Below are positions 47,461-57,686 of a stretch of 64,000 nucleotides of DNA, one piece after another. The DNA comes from Clostridium chrysemydis (GTDB lineage Bacteria > Bacillota > Clostridia > Clostridiales > Clostridiaceae). The position numbers and the translations under genes were made by a program. Position 1 is the first letter of the stretch; every line of letters begins with the position of its first letter. The notes beneath the pieces were generated by a model, which saw only the letters and a program-made list of their open reading frames with translations, had not been told where the DNA came from and did no database searches. Location of the stretch: NCBI RefSeq assembly GCF_015234215.1, contig NZ_JADEKP010000010.1:1-64000 (forward strand), read 5' to 3'.

Positions 47461-50400
47461 ATGGAAAGAAGAGAAAAAATGTTAAAACGACTAAGTAGAA
47501 AAGAAAATATTCTAGAATTAATAAATGAATATGGAAAAAATCCAAGCAAAGAAGAGCTTAGAGTGTATGAAAATAAGATTAATGCAGTGTGCTTAAATTT
47601 AAGGTATTCACAATCTTGTAAGGATAATAAGATTAGATCATTATATTATGCTATGGTAATTCCATATTTAGATAGAATAAGAGATTGTATTAAAAAAATA
47701 GATACAGTACAAATAAATGAAGAACAAGTTTTAAATAGTATAACAAATTATTATGGAATTCAAATAGGAATATTAAGTGATTCGGTGATTCAGTGTAGTA
47801 TAAGTAAGTTTTTAAAAATGAGTTATAAAGAATTAGATAAGGAAGCAGATGAAGCATTTATTAATGCACTTCGTGAAGATGAAGTAATGCTTAAATCTAT
47901 TTTTATGAATTTTGGTTATTGGACAATTAGTTTGTTTAGTTTTTTAGAAAATACAACAAAGTATCTAGAAGAAACATTACACAATTTAAATAAGGATAGT
48001 AAAGAAATTGCGGATAGGGTATTTAAAAGTATTTTTGCAATAAAGGATATAGCTCTTGAAGTTGGAGATCGTCACAATAACACATTTGTTTTGAAGTTTA
48101 TAACTACAGAAACTAATTTGTATTATAAGCCAAGAAGTAATGAAATAGAAGATTGTTTAGAAAAGATAGTAAAAACAATTTGGAAATATAACAATAAGAT
48201 ATTAGAAATTAAATTCCCAGAAATGTATGCTACTAAAGAGTATCAATGGGTAAAGTCAAATGATTATATACCTCTTAAAAATGAAGAGGAAGAAAAAAGA
48301 TATTACTATAGGTTAGGTGAAATATTAGCGTTATATTACATTTTAGATGGAAATGATTTGCACTTTGAAAATGTAATTTCATCAGGAGAACATCCTATTC
48401 TTATTGATACAGAAACAATATTTACTAATCGAATGATGTTAAAAAGAAAAGATGAATCTGACTATATAGTAAAAGACGAAAATAGTTATGGAATTGTATC
48501 TGTAAAAGATATAGGAATAGTACCTAACTACATTAAAGTTGGTGAAAAATCTATTGATATAAGTTCAATAAATTTTAACTCAAGTAAAGATGATATTGAA
48601 AATAATGAAAATTTTAATATAGATAAATCTAAACTGCATGTTGCATGTCAGTTTATTACATGGAAAGAAACAGAAGCAAGTTTATTAGAAGGATTTACAG
48701 TAATATATAATGCTTTTGTAGAATTTAAAGAGCCATTATTAAAGGATATAAGTTGTCTGGTAGAGGGAATTACGGTTAGGTATTTAAAGCATCCTACAAA
48801 TGATTATGCAAAAATAAAACATGCTGTAATGAAACCAATTTGCTATTTTGATTATGCTTATGCATTTGCTGCATCTGCAAGAGTATATGGAGATGGAAAA
48901 GTACCAGAAAAAATTGAATTATGTGAACAACGTGACTTACTTGCACTAAATATTCCTAGATTCGAATTGAATGTAAATGAAAAGTATATTTTATGGAATC
49001 AAGAAGAAAAAATAGAAGACTATTTTTGTGAAAGTGCATGGAAAGTAGTTTGTGATAAGATAAATTATTTAGGCAAAGAAGATTTGGAGAATCAATCTAA
49101 AATAATCGAGATGATGTTTGCTTCAAAGAAGGGGTTAGATTTAAAGGAGCCTAAAGAGTATTTAGCAGATGTTGAAAGAAATGAACAAATGTTAGATGAA
49201 TATAGGTCAATTATAAAAGAAATAGTGCAACAGATGCAATATAACCCTATTAGTAGAGAGCCATTTTTTATTGGTTATCAATTACTAGGTGAGCAATATC
49301 AAGTACTTCCATTTCCAAATAATTATTATAGTGGAATCATTGGTCTTTTAAGTATATTACTTAATGATCCAGATTATAAGGAGATGGATTATGTAAAGAA
49401 CATTGTAGGTGAATTTGTTAATTTAATTGATAAAAAGATAAAAACAATGGGAAGAGATGTTTTAACTGGTGCTTATGATGGATTGGGAATGTATATAAAG
49501 ATAATACAACAAGTATATAATTCTAATTTGATGAAGTCTTCTCAATATAAAGAAAGCATGAAAGCAATTTTAGATAAATGTAAGAATGCTGTTTGGAATG
49601 ATACTAAACACGACATCTTAAATGGAAATGCTGGTCTTTTATTGACATTAGTAGATGCAATAGAAGAAGAAAGAGAAGATGATGTTAAAACATTATTAAG
49701 TGAAATAATGAAAACAACTGTAATTGCAATGAAAGAAAAGGTTACAAGATATGAAGGAAAGACTTTTTATGCAGCTGACAATGTCTCAAAACTATTTTTT
49801 ACAGGATACGGACATGGTTCTGCAGGAATAATTGTAGCTTTATATAAGGCAATGAAAAAAATGGATGATATAGATGAAAGTTTACTTCAATCATTAATTG
49901 AAACAGAGAGAAAATTCTATAACCCTAAAGAAGGTATTTGGTATAAAGATAATAAATGTAATTCATCCTCTTGGGGATGGTGTCATGGAATCCCAGGTAT
50001 ATTGTTAAGCAGAATTGAGTTATGGCTAGAAGGATATCGAGACAATAGAATTATTGATGAAATCAATGAGCTTATAGACTTATCTATAGAAAAAGCATTG
50101 GGATATAATACCACATATTGTCATGGTGATATTGGAATTTTAACTATTCTTCAATATGCTTATGAAGTTATCGAAGAAGATAAACGATTGGAGTATGTAC
50201 AATATTATAAAGAAAAATTGATACAAGAAGTATTACTAAGACGAAAAGATAGAATCGTCAGAGGTATGGAAAGCGTAGGGTTGATGGATGGTATTTTAGG
50301 AATTGCACATTTTCTAAGGTGTGAAGCAAATGAACAACTGGCAATTGATGTTTTGACGGTAAAAAATATGGAAAAGTTAGGTGAAGAAGTATTATGTTAA
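47461..50400 (+). CDS. Class II lanthipeptide synthetase LanM (complete active sites)
   Basis: 979 residues, bifunctional: dehydrates Ser/Thr in the precursor and adds Cys to form thioether rings. N-terminal dehydratase: YYKPRS, DLHFENVI and LIDTETIF hold the kinase-like catalytic residues. C-terminal LanC-like cyclase keeps all zinc ligands: Cys841 in WGWCHG and Cys887-His888 in YCHGD, with GYGHGSAGI and NGNAGLLL repeats. Start ATG behind TTAGGAGG. It overlaps the ABC ATPase gene by seven bases. Two lanM genes in a locus match two-peptide lantibiotics, where each enzyme usually handles one peptide. Confidence 0.95.
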   Translation: MERREKMLKRLSRKENILELINEYGKNPSKEELRVYENKINAVCLNLRYSQSCKDNKIRSLYYAMVIPYLDRIRDCIKKIDTVQINEEQVLNSITNYYGIQIGILSDSVIQCSISKFLKMSYKELDKEADEAFINALREDEVMLKSIFMNFGYWTISLFSFLENTTKYLEETLHNLNKDSKEIADRVFKSIFAIKDIALEVGDRHNNTFVLKFITTETNLYYKPRSNEIEDCLEKIVKTIWKYNNKILEIKFPEMYATKEYQWVKSNDYIPLKNEEEEKRYYYRLGEILALYYILDGNDLHFENVISSGEHPILIDTETIFTNRMMLKRKDESDYIVKDENSYGIVSVKDIGIVPNYIKVGEKSIDISSINFNSSKDDIENNENFNIDKSKLHVACQFITWKETEASLLEGFTVIYNAFVEFKEPLLKDISCLVEGITVRYLKHPTNDYAKIKHAVMKPICYFDYAYAFAASARVYGDGKVPEKIELCEQRDLLALNIPRFELNVNEKYILWNQEEKIEDYFCESAWKVVCDKINYLGKEDLENQSKIIEMMFASKKGLDLKEPKEYLADVERNEQMLDEYRSIIKEIVQQMQYNPISREPFFIGYQLLGEQYQVLPFPNNYYSGIIGLLSILLNDPDYKEMDYVKNIVGEFVNLIDKKIKTMGRDVLTGAYDGLGMYIKIIQQVYNSNLMKSSQYKESMKAILDKCKNAVWNDTKHDILNGNAGLLLTLVDAIEEEREDDVKTLLSEIMKTTVIAMKEKVTRYEGKTFYAADNVSKLFFTGYGHGSAGIIVALYKAMKKMDDIDESLLQSLIETERKFYNPKEGIWYKDNKCNSSSWGWCHGIPGILLSRIELWLEGYRDNRIIDEINELIDLSIEKALGYNTTYCHGDIGILTILQYAYEVIEEDKRLEYVQYYKEKLIQEVLLRRKDRIVRGMESVGLMDGILGIAHFLRCEANEQLAIDVLTVKNMEKLGEEVLC

Positions 50401-51209
50401 AGTTGGAAAAGGTATGTTTTAGATACAAAGAGCATGAAGTCTTACAAGATGTTACATTTTCAATAAAAAAAGGTGAGATTTTAGGATTGATAGGTGATAA
50501 CGGAGCAGGAAAATCAACTCTCATGAAAGTAATATGTGGTATTCGTAATGCTGAGAGTGGAACTATTAGTATAGAAGGAAATAGGGTTGGAGCTTTGATA
50601 GAAGAACCGTCCTTTTATCCTAAAATGAAGGTAAAAGAGAATATGGAGTTTTTTAGAGTATTGTATGGTGCAACAGTTGAAAGCTTAGAAGAGATAATGG
50701 AGCTTACAGGTTTAAATAAATTTAAAAATGAAAAATCTAATCGTTTGTCTGTTGGTATGAAGAAACGTTTAGGATTAGGAATTGCATTATTATCATCAGA
50801 TAAGCTTGTGCTATTAGATGAGCCAACAAGTGGCTTGGATCCATCTGGAATTAGAGATATATTGAATCTAATAAAGAAATTAGCAGATGAAAAAGCTATT
50901 TCATTTATAATATCTAGTCATATTTTTCAGGATTTAGAATCAATATGTGATGCTTATTATAAATTAAAGGATAAAGTTCTGTTTGATGTATATAATCGAG
51001 AAGATGTATATGGATATTATGTAGAAAAGGATGGAATGGCATCAGAAGAAATAGCAGCCTATATCAAAGAAAAACAATGTCAGTGTAATGTTAAGAATAA
51101 TACTGTATATGTAAAGTGTGAAGTTCTTTCTCAAGCTTTACAAAAACAATTTCATGAAAAGGGCATTGAAATAAAAAGAAGAAAGTTAGAAGAGGTGTAT
51201 TATGAGTAA
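50394..51209 (+). CDS. Lantibiotic ABC transporter ATP-binding protein (LanF-like)
   Basis: 271 residues. Walker A GDNGAGKST, signature LSVGMKKRL (variant of LSGGQ typical of LanF/BcrA type), Walker B LVLLDEPTSGLDP, switch histidine SSHIF. With the next permease it probably pumps the lantibiotic off the membrane as self-immunity. Start overlaps the lanM end; its own end overlaps the permease by eight bases. Confidence 0.92.
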   Translation: MLKLEKVCFRYKEHEVLQDVTFSIKKGEILGLIGDNGAGKSTLMKVICGIRNAESGTISIEGNRVGALIEEPSFYPKMKVKENMEFFRVLYGATVESLEEIMELTGLNKFKNEKSNRLSVGMKKRLGLGIALLSSDKLVLLDEPTSGLDPSGIRDILNLIKKLADEKAISFIISSHIFQDLESICDAYYKLKDKVLFDVYNREDVYGYYVEKDGMASEEIAAYIKEKQCQCNVKNNTVYVKCEVLSQALQKQFHEKGIEIKRRKLEEVYYE

Positions 51210-51915
51210 TAATTATGTAAAGTCTTTTATAAAAAAAGATTTTAATGTTTCAATACTTGGTTTATTTGTTATATTATCAGCGTTGTCTGGAGGAACGATA
51301 ATTTTTTCTTTGTTACAAATGGATGGTAATTTTCGTGTAGATAATATTTATGCAATGTATGCGTATTTATCTAGATTATTTGTAATGTTTTTCCCAGTAT
51401 TAGTATGGGGAAGTGAATTTAGAAATGGAACAATCAATTTAATTAGAATTAGTGGTAAATGTGTTGAGGGAATATATGCATCTAAGTATCTAACATATTT
51501 ATTTTCTATAGTTATATTAATGATAGTATCATTTGCGGAAGTAGTATGTTATGGAAAAATTACAGATGTTTCAGTAAACAGTATGCAGTTGTTAGGAAAT
51601 ATGAGTATTGCTTATTTTGTATATGGATTGTTCTTTTTTGGACTAGGTAGTGTGATTACAGTTTTATGTAAAGATACAACAAAGTCAATGATTACTTTAT
51701 TTTTAGTTGAATTCTGTGGATCTTTAGTATGTAGTATCTTAGGTCAAGGAAATGATGGCGTAAGAGCTATTCTTGAATTTTGTCCATTTTCTTATGCAGA
51801 AAGTGCATTTAGTTTTGCAAACTTCTCTGTAGGACAAATTGCTAATATTAGTATTATTGCTGTTGTACTTAATATAGTAGCTATAGTGTTACTAAAAAGG
51901 AGAGGAGTTGTGTAA
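51202..51915 (+). CDS. Lantibiotic ABC transporter permease (LanE/LanG-like)
   Basis: 237 residues, six membrane helices, ABC-2 type with the WGSEFRNGTINLI segment seen in immunity and bacitracin-type exporters. Partner of the preceding ATPase. A typical LanFEG has two permeases; here there is only one. Stop overlaps the next start by one base. Confidence 0.88.
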   Translation: MSNNYVKSFIKKDFNVSILGLFVILSALSGGTIIFSLLQMDGNFRVDNIYAMYAYLSRLFVMFFPVLVWGSEFRNGTINLIRISGKCVEGIYASKYLTYLFSIVILMIVSFAEVVCYGKITDVSVNSMQLLGNMSIAYFVYGLFFFGLGSVITVLCKDTTKSMITLFLVEFCGSLVCSILGQGNDGVRAILEFCPFSYAESAFSFANFSVGQIANISIIAVVLNIVAIVLLKRRGVV

Positions 51916-54551
51916 TGCATCAAAAAAAGATACTATTTTCGCAATATTATGAAAAATTTATTGAAAGAAATACGTATTATAATAAGCTATTAAAAATACA
52001 ACATAATGAATGCTTTAGTGATGGATGTATTGAAAAGTGCAAGCTAGCTTTAGTTAAAAAGCTAAATGAAATAGGCAAGTATGCACTGACAGATTATTAT
52101 AATACAGCATGTGAGGAAGATAATGTAACTTCATATGATGAATTTATAAAAGCTTTAAATAAAGAAGAATTTATTGATAAATTTGAAAGTAAATATCCAG
52201 TTTTAGTTGAATTATTAAATAAGAAAATGTCATATGAATTAGATGGATTAGAAGTAATTGTTGAAAATATAATAACTTATTTTGATAGCATAAGAGCATC
52301 TTTTGGTTTAAATAGTGAGACTAAGATACAAGAAATAGATACGACAATGGGAGATTGTCATAAAGAAAAAGTAGTGGCAAAGTTAGTATTTGATAATAGC
52401 TTTTGCTTAATGTATAAAATGAGAGAAACCGTTGGAGAAAAGATAATTTGGGGATTATCTAAGGTATTGGATATTGGTTTTTCTATACCTTCAATGGTTA
52501 AGTTTGATAATTTTTATTTACAAGAATTTATAGAAAGTACTCTTTTTGATGATACAAATCAAGTTAAAGAGTACTATAGAAAATTTGGAAGAATGGCAGC
52601 TGTTTTTGCTAGTTTAGGAACAACTGATTTACATTCTGAAAATGTAATTGCAACTAAGGAAGGACCTAAATTTATTGATTTAGAAACTATTATAACAATT
52701 TCAGAAGAAGAGAAGTGTTTTAATGGATCTGCAATTCGAAATACAATGTTATTTCGAGGCTCTACAGATAAAATAGTATATACAGGTATGGACTTGTCTG
52801 CATTTTCAGGGGGCAGGATGCAGGGAGAATATGTTATAACGGACGTTATAAGGGAAGATGATAAATTATTCATTGGAGAAAAAACTATTAAGATGCCCAA
52901 TAATAATAATGTACCAATATTAAAAAATGGTGGATATATTAACCCTAATGATTATAGACAAGAAGTACTAGAGGGATTTGATGATGGATATAGAGAAATT
53001 CTATATAACAAGGATGAGTTTATAAAACTTATTGAAGAAAACTTAGTTGGAACTATAAGAAAAGTAATAAGAAACACAGCTTTTTATTCAACATTTTTAC
53101 AAACATCTTATATGCCAACATATTTAGAATCATACACAAAGTGGAATAAATTTTTTGATTTATTATCTATTCACAGTAAAATGGATAGCCATATTATTCA
53201 GCAGGAAAAAAGTGAGCTACGTGAATTACTAATACCTCTTTTTGAATGCAATTTAAATGAAGATGGGGAAATGAAAGAACATAAGAAACTTTTCATAAAA
53301 CGCTTACATACCTTAGATTATCGTTTTTTTGAACAAGAAAGAAATGTAATTTTACTATCCTTTGAATTAGATAATATGAAAACTGCTAACAATAAGAGAA
53401 TTGTAAATTTATCACAAGGTAAAAAAACAAGAATTGATTATGAATGTATGAGATTTATTAATTATACATGTAAGAGAAATGAGTTCTCTTATGTAACAAT
53501 GGATAAAGCAATTTCAGGAAATTTACTAGAATACACTAATGATATATTCACTTTTGGAGGAGCATTAATTACTCTTGCATTAATTGATCATATAAAACAA
53601 GAAGTAGCGTATAAAGAGTTAATTAAAAATACAGTTTCAGGAGACTATCGTATAAATGGTGGTATATCTGGATTAACTGGAAGTGATGCACAAAATTTTT
53701 TATTAACAATACTAAGTAAAATTTATAATGATAAAGAATTTCTTGATATAAAAGAAAAGAAAAATAGTAATTTATCAAGAAAGAATAAAGAGTATGATAA
53801 TGTATATGATTTTTCTGCAATAGGAAGTGCAATATTAGCACGAGTGTTTCAAAATAAATTTCAGAATAAAGAATTATTAGATGATATTACAGCAAATTAT
53901 ATTGGAGAATATAATGCTAATTTTTTAGAAAGAGAAGCTATTACAGGATTATTTCATGGGTATTCAGGTGATATTATTGTATTTTCAATTTTAGGTACTT
54001 TACTAAAAAATACAGATGTAAATAAATTACTGGATTTTGCAAAATTAGAAAATCAATATTATGAAAAATCTATTTCTAATTGGAATGATATTAGAGGTGA
54101 AGGAATTCACGATATGGTAGCCGTTAGTTATGGAGCACCAGGAATTTTACTTGCTAGGATATGTTTACTGCTATCTCCTCAGGAGAAATTGACTAAACAG
54201 CAGCGTCTAGGAATTGAAGTAGATATAAGAAATGCTACAAATAAAATTCTAACAATGAAGCGTACTGATTATTATGATGATACTCTAATTAATGGATTTG
54301 CAGGTGGATTATTAGGACTTAAATGTGCCATGGAATTAGAAAAAGAAATGTACACAGAAAAAGAAGCTTTAGCTATAGAAGAGTATATTTTATTAGGAAA
54401 AGAATATCTTGAATCTACAACTTGGAGAATACAGGAAGCAAAGCAGGCGTATTTACCAAATTTTATGAATGGAAATATGGGAATAATATTTGTTTTAGTA
54501 CTAATTGATAATTTTAGTACAATAAAAAACTCTATAGAAGTCTTTATATAA
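51915..54551 (+). CDS. Second LanM with zinc-less cyclase domain
   Basis: 878 residues. Dehydratase half keeps recognisable catalytic blocks (YKMRET, DLHSENVI, FIDLETII). The C-terminal half still aligns as a LanC barrel (FHGYSGDI, GAPGILLARI, NGNMGIIF), but the zinc sites are gone: WCHG is VSYG (Ser738-Tyr739) and CHG is LING (Ile792-Asn793). It should be able to phosphorylate and eliminate Ser/Thr but not to catalyse zinc-dependent ring closure. It is about 100 residues shorter than the first LanM. No frameshift or stop breaks it, so the loss looks like evolved specialisation rather than decay. Confidence 0.93.
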   Translation: MHQKKILFSQYYEKFIERNTYYNKLLKIQHNECFSDGCIEKCKLALVKKLNEIGKYALTDYYNTACEEDNVTSYDEFIKALNKEEFIDKFESKYPVLVELLNKKMSYELDGLEVIVENIITYFDSIRASFGLNSETKIQEIDTTMGDCHKEKVVAKLVFDNSFCLMYKMRETVGEKIIWGLSKVLDIGFSIPSMVKFDNFYLQEFIESTLFDDTNQVKEYYRKFGRMAAVFASLGTTDLHSENVIATKEGPKFIDLETIITISEEEKCFNGSAIRNTMLFRGSTDKIVYTGMDLSAFSGGRMQGEYVITDVIREDDKLFIGEKTIKMPNNNNVPILKNGGYINPNDYRQEVLEGFDDGYREILYNKDEFIKLIEENLVGTIRKVIRNTAFYSTFLQTSYMPTYLESYTKWNKFFDLLSIHSKMDSHIIQQEKSELRELLIPLFECNLNEDGEMKEHKKLFIKRLHTLDYRFFEQERNVILLSFELDNMKTANNKRIVNLSQGKKTRIDYECMRFINYTCKRNEFSYVTMDKAISGNLLEYTNDIFTFGGALITLALIDHIKQEVAYKELIKNTVSGDYRINGGISGLTGSDAQNFLLTILSKIYNDKEFLDIKEKKNSNLSRKNKEYDNVYDFSAIGSAILARVFQNKFQNKELLDDITANYIGEYNANFLEREAITGLFHGYSGDIIVFSILGTLLKNTDVNKLLDFAKLENQYYEKSISNWNDIRGEGIHDMVAVSYGAPGILLARICLLLSPQEKLTKQQRLGIEVDIRNATNKILTMKRTDYYDDTLINGFAGGLLGLKCAMELEKEMYTEKEALAIEEYILLGKEYLESTTWRIQEAKQAYLPNFMNGNMGIIFVLVLIDNFSTIKNSIEVFI

Positions 54552-54571
54552 AGTAAAAGGAGATGAGTACG

Positions 54572-56731
54572 TTGAAGAAGATAAAAATGGTCATGCAAAT
54601 GAAGCAAACAGAGTGTGGATTGTGTGTTGCTCAGATGATACTTAACTATTATGGAGTAATGGTAAGTTTATCAGAATTGAATCATAAGCTAGAAGTTGGA
54701 CGTGATGGAATATCATTAAAAAGAATTAAGGTAATGCTTGAAGAGTATGGTATGAGCACCAATCTATATAGAATTACAAAAGAACAAATGAAGGAATTTA
54801 ATAGTTTAGTTCCATTTATTGCTCTTAGTAAAGATGGCCATTACGTTGTCATAGAGAAAATTTACAAATCAGAGGTAAGAATTGTTGATCCTGCAGTAGG
54901 AAAACGAAGTATAAGCTATGATGAGTTTTTTGATAAATTTCTAGATAAGATATTTTATGCAAGACCAAGTGAAGATTTTCAGAAAATCAAAAAGACAAAA
55001 AGAAAAAGTATTTTTATTGGCTGCATAAAAGATAATAAAAAATCATTTTCAGCTATGGTTTTAATTACTAGTTTTGTTTATGTGCTAATGTTTGCAGTAC
55101 CACTTTTGTCTAGAGAAGTTTTAAATATAGTTTTACAAAATCAAAATGGAAGTATGGAACTAGAAAAGTGGATTGGGATTACAGTAGTTACCTTCATAGC
55201 TTATTTGGGAATTTTATTTCTTAAATCAGAAGCAGACGTTAAGTTGTCTATAGTACTTGATAAGTATTTATCTACTGCTGTTATTAATAAGTTGTTTAAA
55301 AATGACATAAAATTCTTTTTGCAGCGAACTAGTGCAGATTTACAGTATCGTTTTAGCTTACTAAGAGGTGTAAAATCTTTGCTAAATCAGATAATTGTAA
55401 GTTTAGTTTTAGATGCAGGTGCATTGGTTGTTATTTTACTATATGTATCAATTGTAGCTCCAGCATATCTTTCCGTTTTATTTGGATGTAGCGCAGTTAT
55501 TATTGGAATGAAATTTTTACTTCGTGAAAGAATTATTCTATATAAGAATGAAGAGACTACTGCAGATTCTAAATTGCAGGTATTACAAAATGATATATTC
55601 AGATCTATTGGAGATATAAAAGTATTAGGATTACAAAGTGAAAAGAAGGAGCAATGGAGCAATACATTTGAAAGATATATTGAAAAGCACGGAAAGTATG
55701 AACGCTTAATGGCAAGATATCGAAGTATTTTATCAACAATGAACTTATTTGTTCCAATTTTTACAATTGTACTAGGTGCATGGTTTATAAGTAGAAGTGG
55801 TGATATTGGAGAAATTGCAGTTATCATATCTTTACAAACTATATTAGGTCAATATTTATCAAGCTTACTATCAATCTCAGATATTGTTGATAATCTTTAT
55901 TTAATACGTTCTTATATGACTCGTATTGAAGACATTATGGAGCAAGAGGATGAGAAAAATGGTAAAAGCAAAATTTCTTTTGAGGGAAATATTAAGGTAG
56001 AAGATTTATCATACAGATATCCAGGAGATGAAGCTTATGCATTAAAAAATATTAACATTGAAATAAAACAAGGAGAAAAAATCGCATTTACAGGGTGTAC
56101 AGGCTCAGGAAAATCTACTTTATTAAATATTTTGGTGGGATTATATAAAGATTATAGTGGTGATATTTTCTTAGAGGATGTAAATGTAAATGAAATTGAT
56201 GAAAATTCTTTTCGTAGCCAAATTAGTGTAGTGCCACAAAATACTTTACTTTTTAATGGTTCTTTAAAAGAAAATTTAGATATTACAGGTAAACATTCTG
56301 AAGAGGAAATCTATAAGGCACTTGATACAGTTGCATTAGGTGAATTTGTAAGAAAGCTGCCTATGAAGTTAAATACCATAATTGCTGAAAATGGCTTCAA
56401 TTTCTCTGGTGGACAAAGACAACGTATAGCATTAGCAAGAGCAATTATTAATTGTGGAAGAGTGATATGTCTAGATGAAGCTACTAGTTCATTAGATAAC
56501 TTGACGGAAGATCGAATAGTTACATTTTTAAAAGAAAGTAAATCAACTCAGATAATTGTTGCTCATCGTTTATCTACAATTAAAGATGCAGATAGAATAT
56601 ATGTATTAAAAGATGGTGAGATTGTGGAGTTTGGTTCTCATGATGAATTACTTAAATTAGGAAAAGAATATAAAGAGCTTTATAGAAAGGAGGGAGGAAT
56701 TTATGACGAAGTTTTTGATTGTGTTGGGTAG
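54572..56731 (+). CDS. Peptidase-containing lantibiotic transporter LanT
   Basis: About 719 residues. N-terminal C39 peptidase with Cys15 in MKQTECGLC, histidine in GHYVVIEK and aspartate in VDPAVG; it cuts double-glycine-type leaders. Then six membrane helices (about 160-430) and an ABC domain with FTGCTGSGKSTLL, FSGGQRQRIALARA and VICLDEATSSLD. I favour the TTG at 54572 because AAGGAG lies about nine bases before it; the ATG at 54563 is only one base away. It would mature and export both precursor peptides. Confidence 0.95.
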   Translation: MKKIKMVMQMKQTECGLCVAQMILNYYGVMVSLSELNHKLEVGRDGISLKRIKVMLEEYGMSTNLYRITKEQMKEFNSLVPFIALSKDGHYVVIEKIYKSEVRIVDPAVGKRSISYDEFFDKFLDKIFYARPSEDFQKIKKTKRKSIFIGCIKDNKKSFSAMVLITSFVYVLMFAVPLLSREVLNIVLQNQNGSMELEKWIGITVVTFIAYLGILFLKSEADVKLSIVLDKYLSTAVINKLFKNDIKFFLQRTSADLQYRFSLLRGVKSLLNQIIVSLVLDAGALVVILLYVSIVAPAYLSVLFGCSAVIIGMKFLLRERIILYKNEETTADSKLQVLQNDIFRSIGDIKVLGLQSEKKEQWSNTFERYIEKHGKYERLMARYRSILSTMNLFVPIFTIVLGAWFISRSGDIGEIAVIISLQTILGQYLSSLLSISDIVDNLYLIRSYMTRIEDIMEQEDEKNGKSKISFEGNIKVEDLSYRYPGDEAYALKNINIEIKQGEKIAFTGCTGSGKSTLLNILVGLYKDYSGDIFLEDVNVNEIDENSFRSQISVVPQNTLLFNGSLKENLDITGKHSEEEIYKALDTVALGEFVRKLPMKLNTIIAENGFNFSGGQRQRIALARAIINCGRVICLDEATSSLDNLTEDRIVTFLKESKSTQIIVAHRLSTIKDADRIYVLKDGEIVEFGSHDELLKLGKEYKELYRKEGGIYDEVFDCVG

Positions 56732-57407
56732 TCCAAATGCCAATGGATTTGGAGCTGAGATAATTAATAATATTAAAGAGAAATTCAATGAATTTGATAA
56801 AGCTTTGGAATTTGATGTTCTTAAGGTTAGTGAGACAGATTATAAATTGTGTAAAGGCTGTGGTCAGTGCTTTATTACAGGGCAATGTGGATTGGTGAAG
56901 GAAGATAACTATAATTTCTATGATTCATTGATAAGATACAAAGGAATAATATTTCTTGTTCCATCATATATTCATCAAATGCCAGCAATCCTCAAGAACT
57001 GTTTTGATAGAATGGCTTCGAGAATGCATGAATTTCCTTTGTTAGGAAAGAAGACAATAGTAGTTGCATATTCACTTTCAAATGGTGAAGTAGATTTAAA
57101 AAATTATGTAACAGGTATTTTAGGATCATTAGGCTGCGAAATTATTCAATCATTTTCTTTTAATAAATGCAGAGATGACTATGATAAGTTAACGGAAGGA
57201 TTGGTACAAGCTATTGTTAAGATGAAGCAAAAAGTAGAAGAAAGAAAATTCGCAGTAACAAAATCGCAAGAACAATTATTTTTATATATAAAACAAATTG
57301 TCCAGATGGAGCTTGATAATAAAGTAAAGTCTTATAAACAAATTAGATGGGGACAATTGCTAGAATATGAATCTTTGGTGGAATATCTAAAGACTGCAAG
57401 ATTGTAG
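56703..57407 (+). CDS. Flavodoxin-like NAD(P)H/FMN oxidoreductase in lantibiotic operon
   Basis: 234 residues. N-terminal FLIVLGSPNANGFGAEI is the flavodoxin/FMN-reductase phosphate loop, followed by a cysteine-rich CKGCGQCFITGQC and VPSYIHQMPAILKNCFDRM, the pattern of NADPH-dependent FMN reductases and iron-sulfur flavoproteins. It overlaps the lanT end by 29 bases with GGAGG before its ATG, so it is co-translated with the pathway. A tailoring role, such as reducing dehydro-residues to D-amino acids as LanJ enzymes do, is inferred from position only; known LanJ types belong to other families. Confidence 0.85.
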   Translation: MTKFLIVLGSPNANGFGAEIINNIKEKFNEFDKALEFDVLKVSETDYKLCKGCGQCFITGQCGLVKEDNYNFYDSLIRYKGIIFLVPSYIHQMPAILKNCFDRMASRMHEFPLLGKKTIVVAYSLSNGEVDLKNYVTGILGSLGCEIIQSFSFNKCRDDYDKLTEGLVQAIVKMKQKVEERKFAVTKSQEQLFLYIKQIVQMELDNKVKSYKQIRWGQLLEYESLVEYLKTARL

Positions 57408-57475
57408 ACAAATTAATTATGTATTTTAAATTAAATTTTAAGATAAAAAAATAAAAAAAGAGAGAGGTAAAAGAA

Positions 57476-57652
57476 ATGAAAGATTTAAAAGTAAAAGAGG
57501 AATTATTAGAAAACAACATTGTAACATTAATCGAGGATGAAGATTATGATGGAGCAGGTAGCCCAGCTATAGTTAGTGCTGTAACAGCAGTAACAGCATT
57601 AATAGGAATAACAACTGCTTGTACAAGAGATTGTTGGCATCCAGGTAGATAG
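57476..57652 (+). CDS. Lantibiotic beta precursor (LanA2)
   Basis: 58 residues. Acidic leader ends EDEDYDGAG, a double-glycine-type site (cleavage after Gly28 or Gly26-Ala27). Core SPAIVSAVTAVTALIGITT then ACTRDC and a WHPGR tail, with two cysteines (49 and 53) and seven Ser/Thr. The C-terminal TTACTRDC resembles the STACTSRC end of the Smb/BHT-A beta peptides and the TKCTRAC end of lacticin 3147 A2, as I recall them. GAGAGG ribosome site 69 bases after the reductase. Confidence 0.93.
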   Translation: MKDLKVKEELLENNIVTLIEDEDYDGAGSPAIVSAVTAVTALIGITTACTRDCWHPGR

Positions 57653-57660
57653 TTAAAAAG

Positions 57661-57686
57661 GCTTAGATTGCGGCAACAACCTAAGC
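57661..57686 (+). promoter_or_regulatory. Hairpin between the two precursor genes
   Basis: GCTTAGATTG (57661-57670) pairs with CAACCTAAGC (57677-57686) with one mismatch, loop CGGCAA, and no T run. More likely an RNA-stabilising or processing element than a terminator. Confidence 0.5.
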
